Notes: generated by a model from the letters alone, not told the origin. Numbered from the stretch's first letter, positions 10,801 to 22,787 are shown. The stretch is 64,000 nt of DNA from Dipodascopsis uninucleata var. uninucleata (GCA_030568195.1 JAJLTO010000001.1:744001-808000); one strand, 5' to 3'. Numbers and translations: made by a program.

Positions 10801-12345
10801 TGCGCAGACACTACAATCTGAGGTATTCCTGCTTCTCAAAAGTGATTCTTCTTTCTAGTATTCTAGGTACTTGTTAGCTTAGACTTCTTTTCGTATCAAT
10901 TATATCTTCAGATGTACTGTAAGAACTCCACTTTCAATAACAGTCGCACTCGTGCCTATGTCTATTCGGTAGCACGGAGTAGAACACTACCAACTGCAAG
11001 CTATATAGACTCTAACAGTAGAGTCGATTAGCTATAATGCAGTATTAGACTTGATTTGGATACCTGGGAAATATTTCAGCAGGAGGCAGTACGATATTGG
11101 CCCCAGCTTATCCCGACCGACGTACTCGCTCTGCTTCTTGCAATAGTGGTCTCTAGTGGCTCAGCACAAGTCTTACTATGTGCTATATCAATTAAGAATG
11201 CCAAAAGTCAACCTTTCTTTGACTCGGTAGAGTACAGCCTATTCAAAGGGTAATCTGCAAATATATAAAGAATGTATTTTAAGCTGTGTTAAAGAGAAAC
11301 AGTTTCTCTAGCCCTCTTCTAGCCAGCTATGAAGCTGAACAGTAGCTAATATCTTCGTTTTAGCTTGCAGAGCGGCTGTATCCTCGCTAGTTTAAAACTA
11401 ACCTAATTAGCAACAAATTCAAAGTATCAACAAGCCCTAACTGTGAATTTTAGGTACGGTCTTGCAACACAGCCAGCTCCATAAATATTTCGGAGGCGGA
11501 AACAATGAAGAGTATATATTATTTATGAGCGGTGCAGTTCATAGTTTAAATAACGCTACTGAGATGTTGAATGGACTTGACTATATTGGAGTGACAGTGC
11601 CTATTGAGAAACAATGAACTATAGTACCAAAAGCATCTAGATGTAGAAATAGGATTTATAGATAGACAAGTACTAAGGAATAGAATATGACGTGCTGCTT
11701 CAGTTTTCGAGATGTGAAGCACTACTATTTGAGCTAAAAGAGCAGGGTTTTTAGATGAATGTGTTTGTAGACTGGCTCGAACTGAACAGTAAACCAGAAT
11801 TTCACCGGCCAAGTCCCAAGATTACATTGCTTTCGAAAATCGTACTTGATTAATTGGATACCTCAAGTAATGGTCTTTTAAATGGCCAGTTGAGTATCCA
11901 TCCTCTACATTAAACCGCTAAAAAAGCCACTCTGTGAATAAGAAATGCCTGAACCATTCAGTAGCTATCAATTAGATGAGGAAATACAAGTATGCTATAA
12001 TCCAACATAATTACTTCTACACTATCATAATAAACTGTTTCACAGTCAACAATATATCAATCTTAATTGAAGCTACAAATAATCAGTTTAAGGCAGCTAT
12101 AGAGTCGATATTCTCAGATGGCTTAAAGTTTAATTACCAGTTAATTATGAGTCGCGAATAGATACATGGACGCATTATCTCTAAATAACTATTTTAGACC
12201 GTAGCATTTTTTTAAAACGGAATCAAAACCGATCGTGAACAATCAATCGAATGCAATTGCAATATAAAGGCTAACGCAAACTTCCATTTTATTCTCTCTC
12301 CATAGCGGAAGTGATCATCAAAGCATCTAAGCTGAACAAATAGTT
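10801..12345. other. Gene-free spacer between eIF5B and the HSPA12-like gene
   Basis: It holds the 3' end of the eIF5B transcript and the promoter of the HSPA12-like gene. A possible 5' UTR intron end for the latter lies near 10855-10885 (GCTAAC followed by TAG on the minus strand). Open frames at 11056-11253 (+) and 11546-11812 (-) are short and unlike known proteins. I see nothing else. Confidence 0.6.
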
Positions 12346-15300
12346 TTAAGGAATTCCAAATACTGCCTTAAGACTCTTTAATAAAAGCCATTCGTCTCTG
12401 GTAACATCATCACGATAAGCAGGATCCTTAAGTGTGTCAATTGACTCTCTACTAATTTCTGAGTAAAGATTATCGGTCTCGTCGACATGACGACCCCACG
12501 TAGGCTGGTTAGCAGGAGTGTCCAATCTCATGGCAACACCTCCCTGTGCCTGACCTTTTTTAACAATATCAACTGACTTGTGATTAACCTCAAGCGAGAC
12601 AACACGTCCAAGCTGGAGTGTCTGGCGCATTTGAGTCGCGGGATCAATACGAACTATAGCAATTGGCGTTCCAAGACGTAAGCTTCCTTCAACGACGTCG
12701 ACACCAATGATCATAGGGTTTCTCTTATTAATGACTCTAATGGTATGCAAAACACATGGGAATACAGCCTGTCCAGCAGTCTCCTTTCTCTTCACCTCTA
12801 GAAGCTCCTTCTGATAGTTTGTGAAAGCATCGAACAAGTGATAGATAATATCAGCGCTGAAAATCTTGATTCCCTGTTGTTCAGCATACTCTTCAGCTTC
12901 TTTGTCAATCTTGACATCGAAACATAATAATACTGCAAATTCCTTCGCCTTTTCAAGCATTGTGGTAGCTTTCATCACATCTCTTTTGTAAACAGGACCG
13001 AGTGACACAGATAAGACAGGAATCTTCATCTGCTTCAAGAAATCGAGCAGAGCCTCTAGCGAACCTAGAGTAGATGCTTGGACACACACACCACGACCGC
13101 TCTTATCTACTGCACTCTCAAGACTGGTAAGATCAGACATGACCTCATCCATCAATTCCTCTTCATCGTCATCAGGGCCAACCAGCAATAATCTGGAACC
13201 AGCAATTGCCTTATCAAGATCATTAGCAGCAATCTTAACACCGAGCGCAGCCTTGACTTCTTTATGGTGCACATAAGCAGACTTGATTCGCAGTTCTCGT
13301 AAAGGCTGGGGGGTAAGTAGAGCCCTGACATTTGTAGCTATAGGACCATTCATACCACATAAGACTATTCGATCACCTTCTCGTAAGATACCATTCGACA
13401 ACACAACATCAATAGTAGTACCAAGACCTTCGATAACCTTGACTTCAAGAACAGTACATTCAAGCTCAGATAAATACATAAGCTTGTCACTCATACGAGT
13501 CTGCGTAAGCTCAATCAACAGATGTAACAAATCAGGTACACCTTCACCGGTTACAGCAGAAGTAGGAACTAACGAGACATTTCGAGCCATATTTTTGTTC
13601 TTGTAGTAGAGCTCAGAGTTAAGACCCTGTTCTGCTAGAGCAGTTTTCGTTTTCTGAACTCTATCTTCGAATTCTCGTTGGACTGCCTTGGACTGCTTAG
13701 CGAGCGAATCCTGAACTGCGTTATTTGGAATAGCCTCCCATCCATAAAGACGATCAATTTTGTTCAATGCCACAATGAAAGGAGTCTTTCGAGAGCGGAG
13801 AAGTCTAATAGATTCGAGAGTCTGTTGTTCAAGACCATGCATGATATCGATAACAAGAATAGCAATATTACAGAGCGATGAACCACGAGATCGAAGGTTA
13901 GTGAAAGACTCGTGACCTGGGGTATCAATAATTAGAAGTCCAGGTACATTGTACTCGAGATCATTCTTTTTCAAAACAGCAGTTTTTTGACGAATAGCTT
14001 CAATCGGGAAATAAGTTGCGCCAATTTGCTGCGTAATTCCTCCCGCTTCTCCCTCTTGGACGTTGGTCTGACGGACCTTATCCAAAAGCTTGGTCTTACC
14101 AGTATCTACATGCCCTAGAATACAACAAATAGGCGATCTCAGATTATCGGCTGACCTTGCATCCATTGCCGCTTTGTGTCGCTTATCGCGTCTCTGCGAT
14201 GCCTCAACTTTACGCTGTACAGTTTCACGTCTAGCGCGCTCAAGAGCGGCTCTTTCTTCCTCCTTCTTCTTCAGCTCCATAGAATCTTTGCTATCGGTTC
14301 CAGACGACACGTCTGTCTTTTGAGTACTACTTCCATTGCTATCGGAAGATGCATCATTAGATTCTTCATCCTCATCTTCCTCCTCTTCGCCAGAGGCAAG
14401 GAGCTGCTCCCACGACTCTCCTTCAATTTCGCCATCCTCCTTGTCACTAGCATTTTTCTTATCTGCGACAGCAGTTGCATCCAAGGAATCAGCAGCAGTA
14501 TTATCGACAGCTTCAATAGTCTCACCTTCAGTCTCTGTCCTGTCATTGATACTTAAGTTTTCAACTGAATTTTCCATAGATTCGACTTCCTTATTCTCGG
14601 AGGACTTCTCTTGCTTTCCTTTCTTCTTACCGTATACTGGACGCTTGGATTTACTTTCTTTTCCCGATTCATCAAAGCCAGCAACGTATACACCTGCATC
14701 TCGCATCTGTTGAGCACGCTTTGCTTGCAGCTGTAAAGCCTCCTTCTGCTTCTTGGTGAGCAGTTTTCCTTCCTTCTTGAGCTCTTCTCGCTTTTGCTTT
14801 TCCTTTTCTTTCTTCTTAATCTTTGCTTCTTCTCGCAGTCTTTGCTCCTCAGCCAATCTTTGTTCCTCTTCTTCAACACGTTTTCTTTCTTCTTCTTCCT
14901 CCTGTCGTTTCTTAGCTTCGGCAGCTCGTCGCTCCTCTACCTGACGCTCAAGAGCAGCAAGAACTGCGTTTTTCTTCTTAGCCTTTGGATCTTTCCCTTT
15001 CTTTCCTGTCGTAGCAGGTATCGGTGCTGAAGCTGACGTCGGGGGAACAACTGCCTCATTTGAAACAGATTCAGTTTCTGCAGGTTTGACAGGCTCAACA
15101 GTAGTAGCTCCACCTGAAGCAGCAGCTTTCTTTCTCTCCATCTAAATTAAGAAGAGCTAATGTTAGCTAATCTGCACTTCGTCATTAATGCGTAAATGCA
15201 AATCTACATCTTCATACCTGCTGTTTCTTTCGAAGCTTTTCTTTCTCTTTCTTTTCTTTTTCCTTTTCCTTTTTACTCTAAAATAATTTGAAATAAAATG

Positions 15301-15785
15301 CATTAGTAATGTGTATTGTGATACGATTGTTGACATAAATTTTGAGATTGCGGAAGTAGCTTATAAACCAACAGCACTTGACGTTGTTATTACTGCTTTT
15401 GAGGTTTCAATCTACTTGAGTGCTCAACTAACCTTCAGCTGGACGACCGGAGCATCATCTTCCTTTGCGGAACCATTTGCAGTGCCATCGTTAGATGGTT
15501 TCTTGTCATCATCAGCATCGTCATGGAACTCAGCGGTTGATGCCGACTTATGTGCTTCCATCGAGTCATCGTTCGCAGATTCTGTTCCAATAGTTGTCTC
15601 TCCCGCTGCATCCTGAACTATTTCTTGGTCCTCTTCGAAGGCAGTGTCCCAATAATCGTCCTTACGTGATTTTTTGTCCCTATATAATAGAAGAATTGAT
15701 TAATATACGGTTGGCTCACGATGTCCATAGGAAATAAAAGCAAGTCAAAGAGCGTTCGTAGAGCTAGTGCTTACTTTTTACCCAT
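12346..15785 (-). CDS. FUN12: Translation initiation factor eIF5B (four exons)
   Basis: Spliced model, 1,037 aa (yeast Fun12 is about 1,000). Exons: 15785-15775, 15679-15433, 15277-15218, 15141-12346. The first exon is only 11 nt and encodes MGKK, completed across the intron, as expected for eIF5B. The N-terminal 440 residues are acidic and lysine/glutamate-rich, including a long charged helix. The GTPase domain has GHVDTGKT (about 449-456), [16 protein letters not shown] and NKIDR. The C-terminus ends [13 protein letters not shown], the part that contacts eIF1A. The protein catalyses 60S subunit joining in the cytosol. Its methionine at 15141 falls exactly at the start of exon 4, but the upstream exons join in phase and match the family N-terminus, so that methionine is internal. 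Confidence 0.95.
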
Positions 15786-16341
15786 TATGTCTACCTATTT
15801 CCGAAAACAATATGCAACTCAGATTGTTCTATGTAATAAAAGAATTATTCTGGGTTCTAGTTGATAGTGAAGAAGGAATCAGTTTTTTTGTTTAATTTTT
15901 TTTGTAAAAAAACCCTTATGTCCTCCCATTTGATCCTTGACGGACATTAGATGACGTACAAATTCAACGCAACAAAGTACTTCGAGAGAGCCAAGAAAGA
16001 AATCATGAAATATATTGGTAAACTACAAGTACGAGTAATTACGATTAAATTTAATGGCACAATACCAGACTAGATTAGAGATTAAAATAACTTTTGTTTA
16101 CTTTATCGCAATAGAGTAACTAATAATTAACACTCGGTGACCATGTACGCCCTTGATACAAAACAGAAACAAAAGAACAATAATAGAAATAAACCGTGGA
16201 GACGCATATGACGAAAATACGGTTCATCTATGATTACGATGATCCTAGTACAGAATAACAGAAAATAGAGTAAATATTATATGATACATCTAGTAAAAAT
16301 AAAAGGTAGGATATGATATTCAGAACCGTAGCAAAAAAAAA
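15786..16341. other. Spacer: eIF5B promoter and FMI2-like 3' end
   Basis: 556 nt between two minus-strand genes. It contains a broken poly(T)/poly(A) tract near 15882-15911 and otherwise AT-rich sequence. No gene seen. Confidence 0.65.
15882..15911 (-). promoter_or_regulatory. Poly(dA:dT) tract upstream of eIF5B
   Basis: Three homopolymer runs of seven to nine bases (T, T, then A on the plus strand) lie 100-125 nt upstream of the eIF5B start codon. Such tracts exclude nucleosomes in fungal promoters; the role here is inferred from position only. Confidence 0.35.
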
Positions 16342-17348
16342 TTACACAATCATAACGTCGCCATCCTCGATATCGTGAAAAGGCGCTTTACCTTCTCTGT
16401 CAGTTAATTCAGAACTATATAGAAATATATGAGATAATAAAGTCAGTAAAGATCAAATATTAAGATCTCAACAATATGTGGGCAAACCAACCATTTCATT
16501 TTCATATAATCCTCGTCCTCATAAATATCATCTATGGTTCTTCGAAGATTCAGTCGCTTTTCACAACCAGTGACGGCCTGACGGGCACGCCATATCGTTT
16601 CGTATGTCTAGAGAATTAAACTGTTAGTTATATATGTGACCGTCGAGTACAGCATATCTAGAAGTAAACACCTACTCGTAACTATAAAAAAAAGTTAGCA
16701 TGCATCCAGAATATACAATAGTTGATTAATGGAATTATATTGTCTTACTTGAAACTTAGCTATATCATCGAGAGCAACGCAGAACCTTTTTGATTCGACA
16801 TATTGAACTGATTTAATCAAATCCCATCTGTGCATGAAAATTAATTTATGCTCAAACTACAAAAAAAAATTCAATCCATACCCAGTTTTCTCCATAATAT
16901 AGGCTACAACGACTGCAGCACTTTTCTCGTTCCCAGTCTCGCAGAATACAAGAGTTGACCCTCCTTTCCTTTGTATTTCGTCTATCTTTTTCGTGCCGAC
17001 CGAGAACCATGGTACCAGATCCGAAACATGAGTGACAGGCAATATGAAAAGATCGCGCTCAGCATTGACGATCCTATTCTTCAGAAGATCTGCTGTCTGC
17101 TGTGATGTGACTGCAATTGCTAATTTGATGTTGTTTTTTAGTAAAAACTCATCGTCTCGAGCAGACGACATAGAACCAAGCCAAAGATGCGGCTGTATCT
17201 GCTGGGCAAGGCGCCTACTTTCATATCGCCACTCCTGCATCACGGAAGGATCAGTGAAAAAACAGGGAGGAACAAGGGTACGTGGATACGAAGGTATCCG
17301 TGTTCTATCAAGAGCAGGACTATGCGTGTTCTGCACTTGCTGATCCAT
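16342..17348 (-). CDS. FMI2-like dual-specificity phosphatase relative with altered active site (four exons)
   Basis: Spliced model, 244 aa. Exons: 17348-16882, 16827-16749, 16607-16492, 16414-16342. The fold is that of a dual-specificity phosphatase or STYX relative: QIQPHLWLGSMSSARD near the start of the domain, then the signature loop FCETGNEKSA, then VVAYIMEKTGWDLIKSVQYV and KRFCVALDD. A catalytic DSP needs HCx5R; here the histidine is Phe and the arginine is Lys, with the cysteine retained. The enzyme is therefore probably weak or a pseudophosphatase that binds phosphoproteins; this is inference. The C-terminal tail is acidic and ends DIEDGDVMIV. Intron 2 (141 nt) contains two branch-site/acceptor sets; only the second keeps the frame. 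Confidence 0.8.
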
Positions 17349-18850
17349 TTGGAATAGAACACTTGCTATATTCGATTTGTCTATTTCGAGTGTTTGGCCG
17401 TCAAACTTTACAGCCTAAATATTCTATTTTCCTTAGATAAATTTTATCCAAAATAATTACTAAGACTGCTTCTAATGGTCAATATAACCGTATTCACATA
17501 TGTAGGTTAGGCAGTTCTAAAACGCTAGTTCCTGAATAGAATAAGTCAGTCATGAAATAACGCAATTCTTAGCAATTTCTCTTTTCTGGATTACTTGTAT
17601 ATCTGAACTTCGCATATTAGATGGCTAACATCAGCTTATAATCGTACCTATAAGAAAACTCACAAACCAAAAGTGTACCTCAATATATCGAAAGCATATA
17701 ACGCCCCTGAAATGAGCGATTGTCGCGGAGGGCTTTATGCCTCTCAGTATCTGTACTGATACTCCAATAAAAAGAACCAGTTAATAGCTCTCACCCGCTG
17801 GGCCGAATGAAGCCAACTAAGTGTGTAGAATTAATGCTTCTGTTGCAATCCACAATATGACTAGATACTATTGCCACACTCTGCATAAGAGTTGTAGTAA
17901 AGCGGATCAGCACAGTTTCCAAATGCTATATGTTGAGCTCTTTTCAAGTCTACCAAATGCTACTCTACACAAAACCAGCTGATAGAATGCAGCTGAAGAC
18001 TCCTGTACCGCAGATCAAACCAAGTCAAATATACCATATACTTGTTTTAGTTATCTCCCATGACTTCACATCCGCCTACCGTCTAAAAATAAAGAATATT
18101 GTAGTCGTGATAATAATACAAGTAGAGCTATTTGTAGCTGCCGTCAGTATTACGAACCCATATGCTTATATTTTATGTATCTTCGATGTAATAGCACAAG
18201 GGTTTTGAATCATATAACCCTAATACATATTCATTGGCTAATATGCTAATAATACATGATTTTCAAATTATATTTGGATGAAGGGTTTTCTACGAGGGAA
18301 TTGTACCTTGTATAATGTTGAGACTGTCACACATAACAACACGACGTCAATTCATTCGGACTAAAAGCTCACTCTTGTTCATCATATAGTGGCCACAGCA
18401 TACAAGCCACATTGGCGTTAGAACGAATCGATTCCTGAAAAATCTAGCAATGACGATATCATGCGGTTACTAGGTTTAGCCTCTACAAACATTCTGTGGT
18501 ATTCTTGAAGAGAGATCAATATTTTCCATACAAGTCTAGTCGCCTATTGCTCGTTGTGTTAAGATCATCATTACCTGTAAAATCATGCTTACGGCAAGAG
18601 CGGCTTTTACCTATCCTTCTAACAGCATATATTTCTGTAGCATCTTGCCTTTGTAGCCGCATAGCATATATAACATACTCTCTATGCTGTATATCTGTGT
18701 AAGCTATCGAACTATGCCTTATACGTCATACACATATACGTGTAAAGCAGATTCCATAATATTCCACATCCGGGTAACTTACGGTAATGGAAGTGGCAAC
18801 CCGAAAATAAGCCGCTTAAGTTGAAGTTTAATAAGAGTCTTATGGATGCT

Positions 18851-18865
18851 GAAATTCTTCGAGAA
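18851..18865 (+). promoter_or_regulatory. Possible heat shock element upstream of SSC1
   Basis: GAA, TTC, TTC and GAA triplets lie close together; the last two form a TTCgaGAA unit (18858-18865), the alternating NGAAN arrangement bound by Hsf1. It lies about 190 nt upstream of the SSC1 ATG and 25 nt upstream of a TATA-like box. The spacing is not a perfect three-unit element, so this is tentative. Confidence 0.35.
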
Positions 18866-18887
18866 AAAATATTGAAAGGGAAAATTT

Positions 18888-18894
18888 TATATAA
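18888..18894 (+). promoter_or_regulatory. TATA-like box of SSC1
   Basis: TATATAA, 158 nt upstream of the start codon, just downstream of the heat-shock-like element. Position and match fit a TATA box, but AT-rich spacers give many chance matches. Confidence 0.35.
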
Positions 18895-19051
18895 CGGGAC
18901 ATTCAAAAAATTTTACTGTCTTACAACACAGAACTACGACGAATTCCAGGAGGAGAATATTTAAAATATCAGGAAAAGTCAGCTCATCGTTGCATTTTTC
19001 TTAATTTCTTGATCGGTTTTTTGATTGTTGTATAATAGAAGAACATAAAAT

Positions 19052-21648
19052 ATGTTGGCATCAAAATTTATGCGAAATTCTGTGCGTGCTGTAAGTAATC
19101 ACTATTTACTCGTTGTGAAGAAGTGTGGAGGATAGGCATGAGCTGGTTGATAATTCGGACACTGGTAAACTATTGACAGCATTTCACTCAAATGGAATGA
19201 AATACAAATGAGGATTCTATTTTACATGTATTTGATACCTTTTGTAATTTAATTGATGAAATGTGAGCATGCATATGGGGTAGATAACTGTACGTGCTGG
19301 ATGGATGGCAGCAATGTGAGATGGATGATATATTAAGAGACAAAAACGAAGATCTACTTATTTAAAAAAAATTCAGAATGTTGGAAAGAAGTATTACTGC
19401 TTGAATGTTTATAGATGGATGATAGTTGTATATGTTTCGTGACGATGCTGATCGAGATGTTAATTTGGATATAGGCATACAGCAAGAGATTTTCTCTGAC
19501 GCCGTTTACTCCTGGAGTTAGATTCAACTCCAATGGAAAGGTCCAGGGAACTGTTATCGGTATTGATCTTGGAACTACTAGTAAGTGATGACTTGTATTT
19601 CGATTTGCTTCTTGTGGAAATTTATTTTTCTTGAAATATTGGAAGAGCAGGCATGACAAGATCAAATGGCTTGCTATTGTATATTATCGTAGCAGCTAAG
19701 TATAGGCTGAACGATGATCTTGACGTGAATGCTCTGCACACATTGCTATGATTCCTTGTGAAGTGGAAAATTATTTTAGCTGACGTTGATTTTTGTAGAC
19801 TCCGCTGTTGCTGTTATGGAAGGAAAGGTTGCCAAGGTTCTAGAGAACAGCGAGGGTGCCAGAACTACACCTTCTGTTGTTGCTTTCACTCAGGATGGTG
19901 AGAGATTGGTCGGTGTCCCTGCTAAGCGTCAGGCTGTTGTTAACCCGGAAAACACACTTTTCGCCACCAAGCGTCTTATTGGTCGACGATTCGATGATAT
20001 TGAAGTTCAGAGAGACATCAAGCAGGTTCCTTACAAGATTGTGAAGCACACTAATGGAGATGCTTGGGTTGAGGCTCGCGGTGAGCGATATTCTCCTTCT
20101 CAGATTGGTGGTTTCGTCTTAAATAAGATGAAGGAGACTGCTGATGCTTATCTTGGCAAGCAGGTCAAGAATGCTGTTGTTACTGTTCCAGCATATTTCA
20201 ATGATGCTCAACGACAAGCTACTAAGGATGCTGGTCAGATCGGTGGTCTTAATGTTCTCCGTGTTGTTAATGAGCCTACTGCTGCTGCTCTTGCCTATGG
20301 TTTAGATAAGGAGAGTGATCGTGTTGTTGCTGTATTCGATCTTGGTGGTGGTACCTTTGATATTTCTATCCTTGAGATCCAGGGTGGTGTTTTTGAAGTT
20401 AAGTCGACCAATGGTGATACTCATCTTGGTGGTGAGGACTTCGATATTGTCCTTGTCAGACAGATCGTTGAGCAGTTCAAGAAGGATACCGGTATTGATC
20501 TTCAGGATGACAGAATGGCTATCCAGCGTATCCGTGAGGCCGCTGAGAAGGCTAAGATCGAACTTTCATCTACTGTCTCTACCGAAATTAATCTTCCGTT
20601 TATCACTGCCGATGCTAGTGGTCCAAAGCATATTAATACTAAGTTGACTCGTGCCCAGTTTGAGGGTCACGTCGATGCTCTCATCAAGCGTACTGTTGAG
20701 CCTGTTAAAAAGGCTCTCAAGGATGCTAACCTCAATGCTTCCCAGATCGATGAAGTCATTTTAGTTGGTGGTATGACCCGTATGCCAAAGGTCACTGAAA
20801 CTGTTAAGCAGCTCTTTAACAAGGACCCTGTCAAGTCTGTTAATCCTGATGAGGCTGTTGCTATTGGAGCCGCCATCCAGGGTGGTGTTCTCTCCGGTGA
20901 GGTCATGGATATCTTGTTGCTTGATGTTACTCCTCTTTCCCTCGGTATTGAGACTCTGGGAGGTGTTTTCACTCGTCTTATCAACAGAAATACTACCATT
21001 CCTACCAAAAAGTCTCAAGTCTTCTCCACTGCTGCATCTGGTCAGACTTCTGTTGAGATCCGTGTCTTCCAGGGTGAGCGTGAGCTTGTCCGTGATAACA
21101 AGTTGATTGGAAACTTTACTTTGTCCGGTATTCCTCCAGCTCCAAAGGGCGTTCCTCAGATTGAGGTTACCTTTGACATTGATGCAGATGGTATCATCAA
21201 CGTACACGCTCGCGATAAGGCCACCAGTAAGGATGCTTCTATTACTGTTGCTGGATCTTCTGGTTTGTCTGATGCGGAGATCGAGAATATGGTTAAGGAT
21301 GCCGAAAAATTCCGTGAGCAGGACAAAGAGCGTCGTGATTCTATTGAGGCTGCTAACCATGCTGACAGCTTCTTGAACGAGACTGAATCGGCCATGAAGG
21401 AGTATGAAGCTCAACTTGACAAGACTGAGGCAGAGAAGGTCAAGACTGCTATGGCTGAGCTTCGTGAGCTTGTTACGAAGTCACAGGCTGGTGAAGATGT
21501 CACTTCTGAGTCTCTTAAGAGTAAGCTTGAAGATGTTAAGCAAAGTTCATTGAAGCTTTTCGAGCTTGTTTACAAGAATGCCAGCGCCAACGAGTCTTCC
21601 TCTGAAAAGAACAATGATAATGGATCGAATCCTAACCCCCAGGCTTAA
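19052..21648 (+). CDS. SSC1: Mitochondrial Hsp70, import motor and matrix chaperone (three exons)
   Basis: Spliced model, 664 aa. Exons: 19052-19090, 19475-19580, 19799-21648. Exon 1 encodes [13 protein letters not shown], and exon 2 continues [11 protein letters not shown], giving an Arg-rich, acid-free matrix-targeting signal. The mature protein shows [19 protein letters not shown], a [17 protein letters not shown] segment and VGGMTRMP of the nucleotide-binding domain, the [14 protein letters not shown] linker region, and a C-terminal lid ending in an Asn/Ser-rich tail. It drives protein import with the TIM23 complex and folds matrix proteins. Introns of 384 and 218 nt are long for this window. 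Exon 2 was placed at a TAG acceptor, which keeps the frame; a CAG eight bases downstream would not. Synonymous codon use leans to GGT, GTT and CTT, as expected for a highly expressed gene. Confidence 0.95.
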
Positions 21649-22118
21649 AATCCCAATTGTACGCAGGGTCTATGTTCTGGTGATATGATGGCCCGTGAAC
21701 TACATTATTTCAATAGTCGTATGCATTATATGTGACTACAGCTGTTTAAGCAAATGAAAGCTGAATATATAATTTGGTCTTTTTTCCGTTCATTTTTTAT
21801 TGAGAAAAAGTGATTTGATTAATGTAACATATATATTTGTTGTGATTCAGTATTTATTGATATTTATTGATATTCTCTGCCTATTCTTTATTTTATTAAT
21901 CTTCACTCTTGTAAATAGAAATCGCTGTTTGCAATTCATTCGGTAATCATATCAATGAATTTATTTACTATATTTTTGGAATGGATTGGAGAGAAATCTC
22001 TTAAATTTCGTAATGCGTATGTCCCAATTGTCGTAATTTTCTCAAATGTTGGATATGTTATTGCTTTAAAGTGGATTGATTATACTAGTTATTGTACAAA
22101 TATTTATGCTGCAAAAAA
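21649..22118. other. Spacer between SSC1 and the deaminase gene
   Basis: AT-rich tandem spacer with the SSC1 3' UTR and the next promoter. A short direct repeat of TATTTATTGA occurs near 21850-21870. No gene seen. Confidence 0.6.
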
Positions 22119-22787
22119 ATGACCGATTTGAACTATATGACTTTAGCTTTAGAAAAAGCAAAGGAATGTATTCCTACTCCAACTGCATTCTGTGTTGGAG
22201 CAGTCATTGTTTTTCCCAAAGAGGCGAAAAGTAATTTGAAAAATGAAGGTGTGTGAAACTCGAGTGCTGTGAGTAGATTATGCAATGCACCACCAGCTCG
22301 ATTTATCTGTGAATACTATCACTATAAGTTATACAGAATCACATTGAAACGAATGGTCTTGTATATCAAATGGAATACACGTTTGTTTAAGACGAATATG
22401 TTATAATTAGAATCAATAGTACTGATATTATATATTTATTTCTTAGATATCATACTATCTACTGGCTACTCGCGTGAATTGCCTGGAAACACACACGCAG
22501 AACAATGCGCTCTGGAAAAGCTAAAAAAAGATCAGAGAGCGCTTCTTAAGGATTCTATTATTTATACAACAATGGAGCCGTGCAGCGAAAGATTAAGTGG
22601 AAACTTACCTTGTGTCGACAGAATCATTAGTTCTGGTATCAGAAGTGTGAAAGTTGGTGTTGTCGAACCTGACACATTTGTCAAAAAAAACATCGGCAAG
22701 CGAAAACTTAATGATCATGGAATATCCTACGAGCATATCGCTGGCTTAGAATCTGAGTGCCTGAAGGTAGCAGAGCAGGGCCATTAA
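22119..22787 (+). CDS. RIB2-type (DRAP) pyrimidine deaminase, stand-alone (two exons)
   Basis: Spliced model, 156 aa. Exons: 22119-22248 and 22447-22787, joined in phase 1 with a GTGTGT donor. The zinc-dependent deaminase core is clear: HAEQCALEKL supplies the His and catalytic Glu, and MEPCSERLSGNLPC supplies the two Cys ligands. The PCSxRLSGN form, with VEPDTFVKKNIGKRKL further on, matches the deaminase half of yeast Rib2, which deaminates the ribitylamino-pyrimidine intermediate of riboflavin synthesis. Yeast Rib2 also has a pseudouridine synthase half; this protein has only the deaminase, as in several other fungi. A different nucleotide or nucleoside substrate cannot be excluded. Confidence 0.8.

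Larger units (their letters stand above)
17349..19051. other. Divergent gap between the FMI2-like gene and SSC1
   Basis: 1.7 kb with no supported gene; the open frames at 17930-18208 (+) and 18712-18906 (-) resemble nothing known. The right end is the SSC1 promoter, with heat-shock-like and TATA-like elements listed separately. The centre is unexplained, moderately AT-rich sequence. Confidence 0.6.

Noticed and set aside
10801-10839. Thirteen extra codons at the start of the HSPA12-like frame
   Set aside because: The frame is open there but has no ATG; the first ATG is at 10800 and nearby signals suggest a 5' UTR intron instead.
14336-14713. Ser-rich plus-strand open frames opposite eIF5B
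   Set aside because: They are antisense to the acidic and lysine-rich N-terminal region of eIF5B, whose codons read as Ser/Leu on the other strand.
15311-15616. 101-codon plus-strand open frame near the eIF5B 5' end
   Set aside because: It lies antisense to eIF5B exon 2, which joins its neighbours in exact phase and matches the family N-terminus.
20761-21414. 217-codon minus-strand open frame opposite SSC1
   Set aside because: Long antisense frames are common across highly expressed Hsp70 genes owing to codon bias. No start context, no known family.
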